19,807 bases of DNA, from the NCBI GenBank assembly GCA_012036325.1, contig JAAUPC010000016.1:1-19807 (forward strand). The letters run 5' to 3'. Below the pieces are notes generated by a model. It was given only the letters and a program-made list of their open reading frames with translations. It ran no database searches and was not told the origin of the DNA. The position numbers and the translations under genes are program-made. This document shows positions 6,422 through 13,946 of this stretch, one piece after another; the stretch's first letter is position 1; every line of letters begins with the position of its first letter. This stretch comes from Paracoccaceae bacterium (GTDB taxonomy: Bacteria; Pseudomonadota; Alphaproteobacteria; Rhodobacterales; Rhodobacteraceae).

Positions 6422-7125
6422 CAGACGGACTCCCTTTTCCGGACAGTGCGCTGTTCGATGCGCTTTTCATGGGTACCTTGCACCAGACGATGCACATAGA
6501 TGCCGGGCAGGTGGATCATGTCGGGGTCAAGCGATCCCAGCGGCACGATTTCCTCAACCTCGGCCACACACACACGCCCACAGGTCGCCGCAGGCACGTT
6601 GAAGTTGCGCGCCGTCTTGCGGAACACCAGGTTGCCCGAGGGGTCGGCCTTCCACGCTTTCACGATGGCCAGGTCAGCCACGATGCCACGCTCCAGGATA
6701 TAGGTATGGCCGTCGAAATCGTGATGCTCCTTGCCTTCGGCGATCACGGTGCCGACGCCGGTCTTGGTGTAGAACCCCGGGATGCCCGCGCCACCGGCGC
6801 GCATCCGTTCGGCCAGCGTGCCTTGCGGGTTGAACTCCAACTCCAGCTCTCCGCTCAGATACTGCCGCATGAATTCGGCGTTCTCGCCTACATAGGAGGA
6901 GATCATCTTCCTGACCTGCCGCGTCTCCAGCAACTGGCCAAGCCCGAACCCGTCAACGCCCGCGTTGTTCGACGCTACGGTCAGGCCCTTCACCCCACTG
7001 TCGCGGATGGCGGCGATCAGCAGTTCCGGGATGCCGCAGAGGCCGAACCCCCCCGCCGCGATCATCAGGTTGTCGCGCAAAAGCCCGTCAAGGGCCGCTG
7101 CGGCTGTTGGATAGACCTTGGTCAT
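6421..7125 (-). CDS. scoA: 3-oxoacid CoA-transferase subunit A
   Basis: Alpha subunit of the same CoA-transferase, 234 residues from the start chosen here. I chose ATG 7125 (MTKVYPTAAAALDGLL) because GGGGGAAAG lies just upstream; an in-frame ATG at 7188 would add 21 residues not usual in the family. The N-terminal region has the glycine-rich CoA-site motif GGFGLCGIPE and then SNNAGVDGFGLG. GELELEFNPQGTLAERMRAGGAGIPGFYT is the central family signature. The C-terminal part contains KTARNFN and AEVEEIVPLG. It is transcribed with scoB and the small acetyltransferase. The promoter must lie in the 138 bp before the tRNA gene. Confidence 0.93.
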   Translation of the reverse strand: MTKVYPTAAAALDGLLRDNLMIAAGGFGLCGIPELLIAAIRDSGVKGLTVASNNAGVDGFGLGQLLETRQVRKMISSYVGENAEFMRQYLSGELELEFNPQGTLAERMRAGGAGIPGFYTKTGVGTVIAEGKEHHDFDGHTYILERGIVADLAIVKAWKADPSGNLVFRKTARNFNVPAATCGRVCVAEVEEIVPLGSLDPDMIHLPGIYVHRLVQGTHEKRIEQRTVRKRESV

Positions 7126-7224
7126 CTGCTTTCCCCCTGTCGTGGTCGCCATATGGGCAACGCGCTCCGGCGAAGTCAATTGCCGCATTGCGGCGTCACG
7201 GAGGACCGGTCGCCCCCTTTGCCC

Positions 7225-7252
7225 TTTTCGCAGACGTCAAAGCCGCTATGCT
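7225..7252 (+). promoter_or_regulatory. Possible promoter of tRNA-Leu
   Basis: TATGCT at 7247-7252 is a fair -10 box, about 12 nt before the tRNA 5' end. A T-rich TTTTCG at 7225-7230 could serve as a weak -35 at 16-nt spacing. No better alternative is seen between scoA and the tRNA. Confidence 0.35.
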
Positions 7253-7263
7253 GGCCCATGCCC

Positions 7264-7349
7264 GCCCGCGTGGTGGAACGGTAGACACAGGGGACTTAAA
7301 ATCCCTCGGCTGCAAGGCTATGCCGGTTCAAATCCGGCCGCGGGCACCA
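7264..7349 (+). tRNA. tRNA-Leu (anticodon UAA)
   Basis: The acceptor arm GCCCGCG (7264-7270) pairs with CGCGGGC (7339-7345), then discriminator A and an encoded CCA (7347-7349). The D arm carries TGGTGGAACGGTAGACAC. The anticodon stem GGGGA/TCCCT holds the loop CTTAAAA with anticodon TAA at 7297-7299, reading UUA. A long variable arm (CGGCTGCAAGGCTATG region) and the T-arm GCCGGTTCAAATCCGGC follow. The long variable arm and 86-nt length fit a class II leucine tRNA. The antisense lyase-like frame ends inside it. No attachment-site duplication or integrase is seen nearby. Confidence 0.96.
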
Positions 7350-8393
7350 TACCCCTCCCTCAAGGGCGCTTGCCCAGACCTCACCCTGGTCGCCCCCTAG
7401 GCGTGAGTTTGTGAGGTCCATCCCCGCAGGGGCGTAGCCGTCCAGCGTCGGCGACAGCGAAAGGCTTTGCCAGGCCGGGATCCAGGCCAGCTGAAACCCT
7501 TGAAGCGAGGCGCGTCCAGTGATCCGCTCCTGCCGTTGCCCGGCATGGGCCGCGGCAAGGGCGGGCATATCCACCGCTGCCAGAGTGAAGATCACGATCC
7601 GGGTCAGCGCGCCGTCGCAGGTCTGGCGCAGGTCGATGCCTTCCTGCTGCAATAGGGCGACCCCCACCACCAGGGGCTGCATCGCGTGTAACTGGTAATG
7701 CAGCGCCAGCGATCCGCGCCCCATCTCCAAGGGCAGACTGCCATCGGCATTGGCCTCGCACAGGGCCTGGCGAAAGCTGGCCTCGCCCCAGCCGATCAGG
7801 GCCTTGTCGCGGGCGTCAATCCCGGTGCGCAGGACCGACAGCGCCGCCCACATCCGCAGATTGTTGCGCGCGGTCCGGGCGCTGGTCTTCGGGTCGTCGA
7901 AAAAGGCCATCGTCGCGGCGGCGCGCTCCACCAGCCAGGTGCTGATCACCTTGCTGCGCGCCGGATCACGGGTCGCCAAGGGGGCCGCCAGCCCATAGGC
8001 AAAGGCCGCGCCCACCAGCCGCGACGGGATCGACTGCTGCGCGTTCAGGCTTTCCAGCCGCGACAGCGCCTTGCCTGCAGCCCAACGTTCCAGCCCGTCC
8101 AGCACGCAATCGGCCATGACCTGCGCTTCTGTATCCTGACCCAGGCGGGCCAGGCGCAGTGCGTCGGTCGTCTGGCGGGCCAGCACGGCGACAAACGCGT
8201 CAACCGGGGCCAGCCCCTCATTCACCCGGGCGTTGGCGGTTTCATCAAGCTCGGACCGGGTCTTGTCGTCTTGGGCATAGCGGCTGGGAATGTCGATGCT
8301 GATGACCGGGTCGGGAACCGGCACACATTGCGCAACCGCGCTGGCGACGGGTAGGCCCAGCAAGGCCAGCAGCGACGGCAAGATCAGCTTCAC
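7296..8393 (-). CDS. Alginate-lyase-family (PL5-like) secreted protein, 3' end antisense to tRNA
   Basis: Predicted periplasmic protein of the alginate lyase superfamily, 365 residues as read. Start: GTG 8393 gives a clean signal peptide (MKLILPSLLALLGLPVASAVA, then Q-C); no ATG gives this. Family features are the alpha-helical repeat, TARNNLRMWAALSVLRTG (174-191), DGSLPLEMGRGSLALHYQLHAMQPLV (about 217-242) and a second Trp-rich segment near the end. In PL5 lyases the first motif is NNH with a catalytic His; here it is N-N-L, so lyase activity is doubtful, although the Arg and Tyr equivalents (R226, Y233) remain. The last 17 residues (WCPRPDLNRH...) are antisense tRNA-Leu, so the native stop may have been lost or shifted by an indel. 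It lies 118 nt after rhaA and may share its transcript. The substrate is unknown. Confidence 0.7.
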   Translation of the reverse strand: MKLILPSLLALLGLPVASAVAQCVPVPDPVISIDIPSRYAQDDKTRSELDETANARVNEGLAPVDAFVAVLARQTTDALRLARLGQDTEAQVMADCVLDGLERWAAGKALSRLESLNAQQSIPSRLVGAAFAYGLAAPLATRDPARSKVISTWLVERAAATMAFFDDPKTSARTARNNLRMWAALSVLRTGIDARDKALIGWGEASFRQALCEANADGSLPLEMGRGSLALHYQLHAMQPLVVGVALLQQEGIDLRQTCDGALTRIVIFTLAAVDMPALAAAHAGQRQERITGRASLQGFQLAWIPAWQSLSLSPTLDGYAPAGMDLTNSRLGGDQGEVWASALEGGVWCPRPDLNRHSLAAEGF

Positions 8394-8511
8394 AGCATGG
8401 GACCCAGACGGCGACAATTGCCCCCAGAGTAAAGCGCCCGGCACCGCTTGCGCGCAACCCCCCGCGCCGATCCTGACCCGCCTTTGCCAACGACTAACGT
8501 TTGCCGGGCCG

Positions 8512-9756
8512 CTACCCCCGGCCCGCGACGCTGGCCTGATACCGTTCCAGCCCGGTCAGCAACGCCTCACCCATCGGCACATCGGCGCGGGCGCAATGTT
8601 CGGCCCAGACGGCGGCAAAGGGCAGATCGCGCGCCTCTTCGGTCAGAACCAGCCGGGCGGTGAAATCAAGGCCCGCCTCCAGCGCCTTCAGCCGGGCCTG
8701 CGGCAAAAGAAACGCCCGCAACAGCGCCTTTTGCATGTTGCGCACCCCGATCACCCAGGCCGCCGTCCGGCTGATCGTGGCGTCAAAGAAATCAAGGCCG
8801 ATATGCGTGCGCGGCAGAAGCCCCGCGAAAACAAGCTCCTGCGCCATCGCCAGAAGGTCATCGTTCTGCAACACCACGTGGTCACTGTCCCACCGCACCG
8901 GGCGCGAGACGTGAAGCAGCAACCGCCCCACCGACAGCGCCACCGCAGACAGCTTGTCCGCGACACTTTCGGTCGGGTGGAAATGCCCCATGTCCAGACA
9001 CAGCGCCGTGCCTTTGCGGATCGCATAGCCCAGGTAGAATTCATGGCTGCCCACGGTCATCGATTCCACGCCGATGCCGAACAATTTCGATTCCACTGCG
9101 TCGATCAGTTGATCTTGCGGGAAGGGTTGCGCCAGCATCACATCCAGAGACGCCTCCAGCCGCTGCCGCGCGGCCATCCGATCAACCGGAGTGTCCTTGG
9201 ACCCGTCCGGCACCCAGATGTTGTTCACCACGGGCGACCCCAGCGCGCCACCGATCCGCGCGGCAATCTCGCGGCAGCGGCGGCCATGTTCGACCCAGAA
9301 GTCGCGGATGCCGGGGTCAGGGTGCGACAGGGTCAGGTTTTCGTCAGCCTTGGCATGGGCAAAGAAGGTCGGGTTGAAATCAAGGCCAAGCCCCTTGCCC
9401 TTCGCCCAGTCCACCCAAGGGGTGAAATGCTCATACTCAATCTGGTCCCGGTCCGGCGTCTGGTCCGTGTCCATATAGCAGGCGTGCAGGTTCAGCCGGT
9501 GCTTGCCGGGGATCTGCGCGAAGGCAAAGTCCAGATCGGCGCGCAGCTCATCGGGCGTGCGCGCCCGGCCGGGGTGGTTGCCGGTGGCCTGTATCCCCCC
9601 GCCCGAGGTGCCGGATTTCCGCTCAAACCCGCCCACGTCATCGCCCTGCCAGCAATGCACGGAAATCGGCACGCCCGACAGCGCCGCCAGCGCGGCCTCC
9701 GTGTCCACGCCCCAATCCGCGAACATCGCCTTCGCAAGGTCATAGGTCTTCGTCAT
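8512..9756 (-). CDS. rhaA: L-rhamnose isomerase (E. coli RhaA type)
   Basis: Interconverts L-rhamnose and L-rhamnulose, the first intracellular step of rhamnose breakdown; cytoplasmic, metal-dependent TIM barrel. The 414 residues match RhaA length (E. coli 419). Near-invariant blocks include SVHCWQGDDVGGFE (about 32-45), GGIQATGNHPGRA, HRLNLHACY, LGLDFNPTFFAH, VESKLFGIGVES, ALCLDMGHFHPTE and LLHVSRPVRWDSDHVV (metal-binding His/Asp residues lie in the last two), then GLDFFDATISRTAAWVIG. It starts 18 nt after the rhaD stop, so the two form an operon. Rhizobial loci of this layout name the isomerase rhaI; this one clearly resembles the enterobacterial RhaA family. The opposite strand is also open for a long stretch, but that is a codon-bias shadow. 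Confidence 0.95.
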   Translation of the reverse strand: MTKTYDLAKAMFADWGVDTEAALAALSGVPISVHCWQGDDVGGFERKSGTSGGGIQATGNHPGRARTPDELRADLDFAFAQIPGKHRLNLHACYMDTDQTPDRDQIEYEHFTPWVDWAKGKGLGLDFNPTFFAHAKADENLTLSHPDPGIRDFWVEHGRRCREIAARIGGALGSPVVNNIWVPDGSKDTPVDRMAARQRLEASLDVMLAQPFPQDQLIDAVESKLFGIGVESMTVGSHEFYLGYAIRKGTALCLDMGHFHPTESVADKLSAVALSVGRLLLHVSRPVRWDSDHVVLQNDDLLAMAQELVFAGLLPRTHIGLDFFDATISRTAAWVIGVRNMQKALLRAFLLPQARLKALEAGLDFTARLVLTEEARDLPFAAVWAEHCARADVPMGEALLTGLERYQASVAGRG

Positions 9757-9774
9757 CGTCCTGGCCCTTTCCGG

Positions 9775-11870
9775 TCAGCGCGTGAAGGCTTCCTTGTTGC
9801 CCGCGTCCACGTTCAGGATATTGCCCGTCGATTTCGCCGTCAGGTCCGAGGCGAAGAAATACACGCCCTCGGCAATATCCTCCGGCAGGACCGACCGCTT
9901 GAGCATCGACCGCTGGCGATACATTTCCTCCAGCCCGTCCTTGTCGGTCTTGTAGGTGCTGGCGCGCTGGTCCAGCCATTCGCCCGACCAGATCTTTGAC
10001 CCCCGCAGCACCGCATCGGGGTTCACGACATTGACCCTGATCCCTGCCTCGGCCCCCTCCAGCGCGAGGCATCGGGCAAGGTGGATTTCCGCCGCCTTCG
10101 CCGTGCAATAGGCGGCAGCGTTGGGGCTGGCGGCAAGGCCATTCTTTGAGGCGACAAAGATCACCGACCCGCCAATCCCTTGCGCCCGCAGCATCCGGAA
10201 GGCGGCGCGGGACACAAGGAAATAACCGGTCGACAGGATATCCATGTTCCGGTTCCACAGCGCGAGGGTGGTTTCCTCGATCGGCGCAGAGGATGCGATC
10301 CCCGCGTTCGACACCAGAATATCCACCCCGCCAAACTCCACCGCAACCGCCGCATAGGCCGCCGCCACCTGACCCTCATCCGTGACGTTCATCGCGACCG
10401 CGCGCACCACATCGGCGCCGTAGACCCGCGCCATACCCGTCGCAACTTCCTGCGCCGCAGCCCCGTCAATATCGGCCAGCATCACGCAGGCCCCGTCCCT
10501 CAACAGCCGCTCCGCCGTTGCCGACCCAATGCCCCCGGCCCCCCCGGTGACCAAGGCCATCCGCCCCGCAAGGCTTTCGGCTTCGGCATCCGCTGCAACT
10601 TGGCCTCCTCCAGAAGCCAGTATTCGATATCGAACGCCTCTTGCTCCGGCAGGCCCTGATAGGTCGACACCGCACTTGCCCCGCGCATCACGTTGATCGC
10701 GTTGACATAAAACTCGGCCGAAATCCGGGCGGTTGCCTTGTCGGCGGCGAAGGTGATCATGCCCACACCGGGCACCAGGTAGACCACGGCATTGGGGTCG
10801 CGCAGGGCAGGACTGTCGGCATGTTTGCAGCGGTCATAATAGCCGGAATACCGCGCGCGGTAGGCGTCCACCGCGGCCGGAAGGCTGGCAAGTGTCGCCT
10901 CAAGATCCGGCTTGGCGGGGTCAAACGCCACCACCAAAGGCGCAATCTTGGTGCGCAGGAAATGGTCGGGGCAAGAGGTGCCCATCGGTGCTAACGTGTC
11001 CAGCATGGCCGAGCCCACAAACTCCAGCACTTCCGGGCTGTCGTCAAAGTGCCCCACCTTGTGCCGGTCCTTCGAGATCAGCCCGCGAATCGCCGGCATC
11101 AGCCGCGCCGCAACCTCCCGCCGGTGGCTTGCGTCCAGCGTCGGGCGCAAAAGCCCGCCAAACGCCGGTTTCCCAGCCGACCGCGCCGCCAGCCAGTCGG
11201 CGGCGGTGTTGATCACCTCAAGCGTGGTCAGATAGCAGTCCTTGGCGTCATCGGCCCAGGTGAAAAGCCCATGGCTTTCCAAGACCGCCCCGCGCATCCC
11301 CGGGTTTTCCACCGCCAGCTTGTTCAGCCACAGCCCCAGTTCAAACCCCGGGCGCTTCCAGGGCAGCCAGCCGATGCTGTCGCCAAACACCTCCGCCGTC
11401 AGCGCCTTGGAATTCACCGATGCTGCAAGTGCAATGATCGCGTCAGAATGGACGTGGTCCACATGTTTGCGCGGCACATAAGCGTGCAGGGGCGTGTCGA
11501 TGCTGGCGGCGCGCGGGTTCAGGTTGAAGGTGCAATGGGGCAGGTAGGCCACCATCTCATCTTCATGCGCCACCCCCCGGTAAAGGCCGCGCAGTGCCTC
11601 AACCTTTTCCATGTAAAGCGTTGAAAATCCGTCCATCTTCATGGAGCCGATGTCGCCGCCGGACCCCTTCACCCACAGAACCTCAACCTGCCCACCGGTC
11701 AGGGGATCCCGCTCCATCACCTTGGCGCTGGTATTGCCGCCGCCGAAGTTCGTCACCCTTTTGTCCGACCCCAGAAGGTTCGACCGATAGAGGAGCTTCT
11801 CCGACTCGGTCATCCCCGCAGCACGGGCGTCATCCCACAGATTTTTCAGGTGATTGTCCCGCGCCGCCAT
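9775..11870 (-). pseudogene. rhaD: Bifunctional rhamnulose-1-phosphate aldolase / short-chain dehydrogenase, frameshifted at the domain linker
   Basis: Splits L-rhamnulose-1-phosphate to dihydroxyacetone phosphate and L-lactaldehyde, then oxidises or reduces the aldehyde. The class II aldolase domain (about 1-430) shows NFGGGNTSAK (41-50), the zinc ligands in HVDHVHSD (136-143) and ESHGLF (H200). The SDR domain (about 435-698) has TGGAGGIG, NAG, a catalytic Ser in VIFVASKNG, and YCTAK (YxxxK). As read the frame breaks after AKLQRMP, where plus-strand GG at 10585-10586 is one base short. With GGG the linker reads MPEAESLAGRMALVTGG and the whole is 698 residues, a normal fusion length. Without correction the aldolase frame ends at 10500 and the SDR could start only from its internal ATG at 10560. 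ATG 11870 follows a G-rich ribosome binding site. First gene of the leftward rha operon. Confidence 0.92.
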
Positions 11871-11895
11871 GGTGCCCCCCGTTTCACTGCCTTTG

Positions 11896-11925
11896 AAACT
11901 GCGCCGAAACAGCCCTTGAAGTCAA
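11896..11925 (-). promoter_or_regulatory. Predicted rhaD promoter
   Basis: On the minus strand TTGACT (11925-11920) is a good -35 box, followed after 17 nt by GCAGTT or after 18 nt by CAGTTT, a weak -10. The -35 box is part of the outermost left half-site of the RhaR operator array, so repressor binding would block it. Confidence 0.5.
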
Positions 11926-11989
11926 TCACAACCAATCATCTTCAATCATGCTGCAGTGCAGAACCGCAGATAATGATTGAAAATGATTG
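11923..11989. promoter_or_regulatory. Phased half-site array, probable RhaR operator
   Basis: Three direct half-sites on the left, CAATCAC (11923-11929), CAATCAT (11933-11939) and CAATCAT (11943-11949), face two inverted half-sites ATGATTG (11973-11979 and 11983-11989) on the right. Successive starts are 10, 10, 30 and 10 bp apart, so all lie on one helical face. The inner 17-bp arms (11933-11949 and 11973-11989) are inverted repeats with one mismatch. A further small palindrome CTGCAGTGCAG lies at 11951-11961. Direct half-sites at about 10-bp spacing are usual for DeoR-family sugar repressors, and rhaR is adjacent. The regulator assignment is inferred from position. Confidence 0.75.
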
Positions 11990-12014
11990 ACAGCGCGCGA
12001 TTCTGGTGGATGCT
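11987..12014 (+). promoter_or_regulatory. Predicted rhaR operon promoter
   Basis: A perfect -35 TTGACA at 11987-11992, 16 nt, then GATGCT at 12009-12014 as a passable -10. The -35 overlaps the last ATGATTG half-site, mirroring the arrangement at the rhaD promoter. The rhaR ATG follows 18 nt after the -10, with GGGCAGGGGG as ribosome binding site. Confidence 0.55.
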
Positions 12015-12031
12015 GATGGGCAGGGGGCCCC

Positions 12032-12857
12032 ATGCACGAAACCGAACGCCACCGGATCATCCTGTCCACCGTCGAAGGGCGGCCTGTGGTCAATGTGGCC
12101 GATCTGGTCACCCTGACCGGGGCCAGCGAGGCGACGATCCGGCGCGATATCGCGGCGTTGCATGTCCAGAAAAAAACTCCGCCGGGTGCGGGGCGGGGCT
12201 GAGTCCATCTCACCCCCGCAATTCGTCAGCATCAACGCCCGGCCGTTCAGCGTGAACGAAGGTCTGCGCCTGGCCGAAAAGCGCGCCATCGCCCGCGCAG
12301 CCGTGGAAATGTGCCAGGATGGTGAGGCGATCATCATCAACGGCGGCACCACGACGTTCCAGATGGTCCACTTGCTGACCGCCAAGCGGCTGCAGGTCTT
12401 CACCAACAGCTTTCCCATCGCGGAACACCTGTTGAAGCATTCCAAGAACACCGTCTTCCTGCCCGCAGGCGCCATCTACCGCGAACAGAACATCATCCTG
12501 TCGCCCTTTGACGAAGACGGCAGCCGCACCTTCTATGCCAACCGCATGTTCATGGGCTGCCGTGGCCTTGGCCCCCTTGGCCTGATGGAGGGGGACCCGA
12601 TGCTGGTGCAGGCCGAACAGAAGCTGATCGGTCAGGCGGATGAGCTTGTGGTCCTGGCCGACAGCACGAAATTCGCCGCCCGCTCCAGCCTGCTTTTGTG
12701 CCCGCTGGCCCGGATCAGCACCGTCATCACCGATGACGGCATCGACGACCGCGCCGCCGCCATGCTGGAGGCAGCCGGGGTCCGGCTGATCGTGGCGCGG
12801 ACCGGCGCGGCAGACCGAACCGCCGACGTGACGGAGGACCGCGCAGGCGACGCCTGA
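12032..12857 (+). pseudogene. rhaR: DeoR-family transcriptional regulator of rhamnose genes, frameshifted at a poly-A run
   Basis: Predicted repressor controlling both rha operons. From ATG 12032 (MHETERHRIIL) the N-terminal winged helix-turn-helix is intact (about 5-55), with VVNVADLVTLTGASEATIRRDIAAL. At A7 (12170-12176) the frame changes: as read it ends KKTPPGAGRG-stop. With six A it continues KKLRRVRGGAESI into the C-terminal sugar-phosphate-sensing domain: INGGTTTFQMVHLL, TNSFPIAEHLL, GAIYREQN, FMGCRGLGPLGLMEGD and VVLADSTKF. The restored protein is 274 residues, a normal DeoR length. An internal ATG at 12162 could express only the effector domain. Located beside the divergent operator and first in the rightward operon, as in rhizobial rhaRSTPQUK. 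Transcriptional slippage at the A7 run is possible, but a base-count error is likelier. Confidence 0.9.
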
Positions 12858-12889
12858 CGCAAAACGAAACGCTCATAGGGAGGAAAATC

Positions 12890-13882
12890 ATGAGCTTCTG
12901 GAAGAAAGCACTCACAACCGCCGCAATGGCCACGGCCCTGATGGCCAACGCCGCCGCGGCTGAAGACGTGAAGATCGCCATCCTCGTCAAGGCGCTGGGC
13001 ATCGGCTTTTTTGAAGCTGCCGCCAAAGGCGCGGAAGAGGCTGCAGCCGAACTCGGTGATGTGGAAATCATCTACACCGGCCCGACCAGCACGACGGCTG
13101 AGGGCCAGATCGAGGTGATCAACGCCCTGATCGCGCAGGGCGTGGATGCCATCGCCATTTCCGCCAACGACCCCGACGCTGTTTCCCCCGCCCTGCAAAA
13201 GGCGATGGAGCGGGGGATCACCGTCATCTCCTGGGATTCGGGCGTGGCGAAAGAGGGCCGCCTGATGCACCTCAACCCCTCGTCCAGCGCCCTGATCGGC
13301 AACACGATCATCAAGCTGGCCGCTGACCATCTGCCCGAAGGCGGCGATGTGGCGATCCTGTCGGCCACCTCCACCTCGACCAACCAGAACATCTGGATCG
13401 AAGAGGCAACGAAGGTCCTGCCGAATTATCCGGGCATCAACCTTGTCGCCACCGTCTATGGCGATGACCTTGCAGACAAATCCTATCGTGAAGCGCAGGG
13501 CCTGATCGCCACCTATCCCGACCTGAAAGCCATCATCGCGCCGACCACGGTTGGTATCCTTGCCGCAAGCCAGGCGGTCACGGATGCGGGCAAGATCGGC
13601 CAGATCAACGTGACGGGCCTTGGCCTGCCGTCCGAAATGGCTGGGGCTGTGGACTCTGGTGCCACCACGAGCTTCGCGATCTGGAACCCGATCGACCTTG
13701 GCTACGCCGCCACGATGATCGCCTACAACCTGAACAAGGGCACTGCCACGGCCGAGCCCGGCGCATCCATCCCGATGGGCCGCATGGGTGCTGCCGTCCT
13801 CGATGAAAACAACGAAGCGGCCATGTCTGACCCCTTCACCTATGACAAGTCGAACATCGAACAGTTTAAGTCGATCTTCTGA
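12890..13882 (+). CDS. rhaS: Rhamnose ABC transporter substrate-binding protein
   Basis: Periplasmic binding protein of the CUT2 (ribose-type) sugar importers, 330 residues, delivering rhamnose to RhaPQ. The signal peptide is about 1-24 (MSFWKKALTTAAMATALMANAAAA before EDVKIAIL). The periplasmic-binding fold shows VKALGIGFFEAAAKGAEEAA, TSTTAEGQIEVINALIAQGVDAIAIS, VISWDSGV, AILSATSTSTNQNIW and VTGLGLPSEMAG, all typical of RhaS-type proteins. AGGGAGGAAAATC before the ATG is one of the strongest ribosome binding sites in the window, suiting a protein needed in excess. A hairpin after the gene probably sets it apart from rhaT. Substrate inferred from the surrounding rha genes. Confidence 0.9.
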   Translation: MSFWKKALTTAAMATALMANAAAAEDVKIAILVKALGIGFFEAAAKGAEEAAAELGDVEIIYTGPTSTTAEGQIEVINALIAQGVDAIAISANDPDAVSPALQKAMERGITVISWDSGVAKEGRLMHLNPSSSALIGNTIIKLAADHLPEGGDVAILSATSTSTNQNIWIEEATKVLPNYPGINLVATVYGDDLADKSYREAQGLIATYPDLKAIIAPTTVGILAASQAVTDAGKIGQINVTGLGLPSEMAGAVDSGATTSFAIWNPIDLGYAATMIAYNLNKGTATAEPGASIPMGRMGAAVLDENNEAAMSDPFTYDKSNIEQFKSIF

Positions 13883-13894
13883 TCTGCCCATCTT

Positions 13895-13922
13895 CCCCGG
13901 CCGGATGCTCCCCCGGCCGGGG
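13895..13922 (+). terminator. Intercistronic hairpin between rhaS and rhaT
   Basis: A 10-bp stem (CCCCGGCCGG at 13895-13904 with CCGGCCGGGG at 13913-13922) encloses an 8-nt loop and is followed by CACTTTT. It lies between the binding-protein and ATPase genes, where such hairpins commonly attenuate or protect mRNA so that the binding protein outnumbers the membrane components. Confidence 0.6.
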
Positions 13923-13946
13923 CACTTTTCCCTACAAGGACCGCCC

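Noticed and set aside
7264..7349. tRNA-Leu as an integration site for a mobile element
   Set aside because: No integrase, no repeated tRNA 3' end, and housekeeping-type genes on both sides.
8290..9999. Very long plus-strand open frame (569 codons) opposite rhaA
   Set aside because: It lies antisense to a confidently identified isomerase, is rich in Arg/His/Pro/Gln as expected for a mirror frame of GC-rich DNA, and shows no domain.
12162..12857. A separate short regulator starting at ATG 12162
   Set aside because: The preceding frame supplies the missing DeoR DNA-binding domain exactly up to the A7 run, so this is the second half of one gene.
13788..13946. N-terminal extension of rhaT upstream of ATG 13947
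   Set aside because: It overlaps rhaS coding sequence and the intercistronic hairpin, has no family similarity, and ATG 13947 has a good AAGGA.
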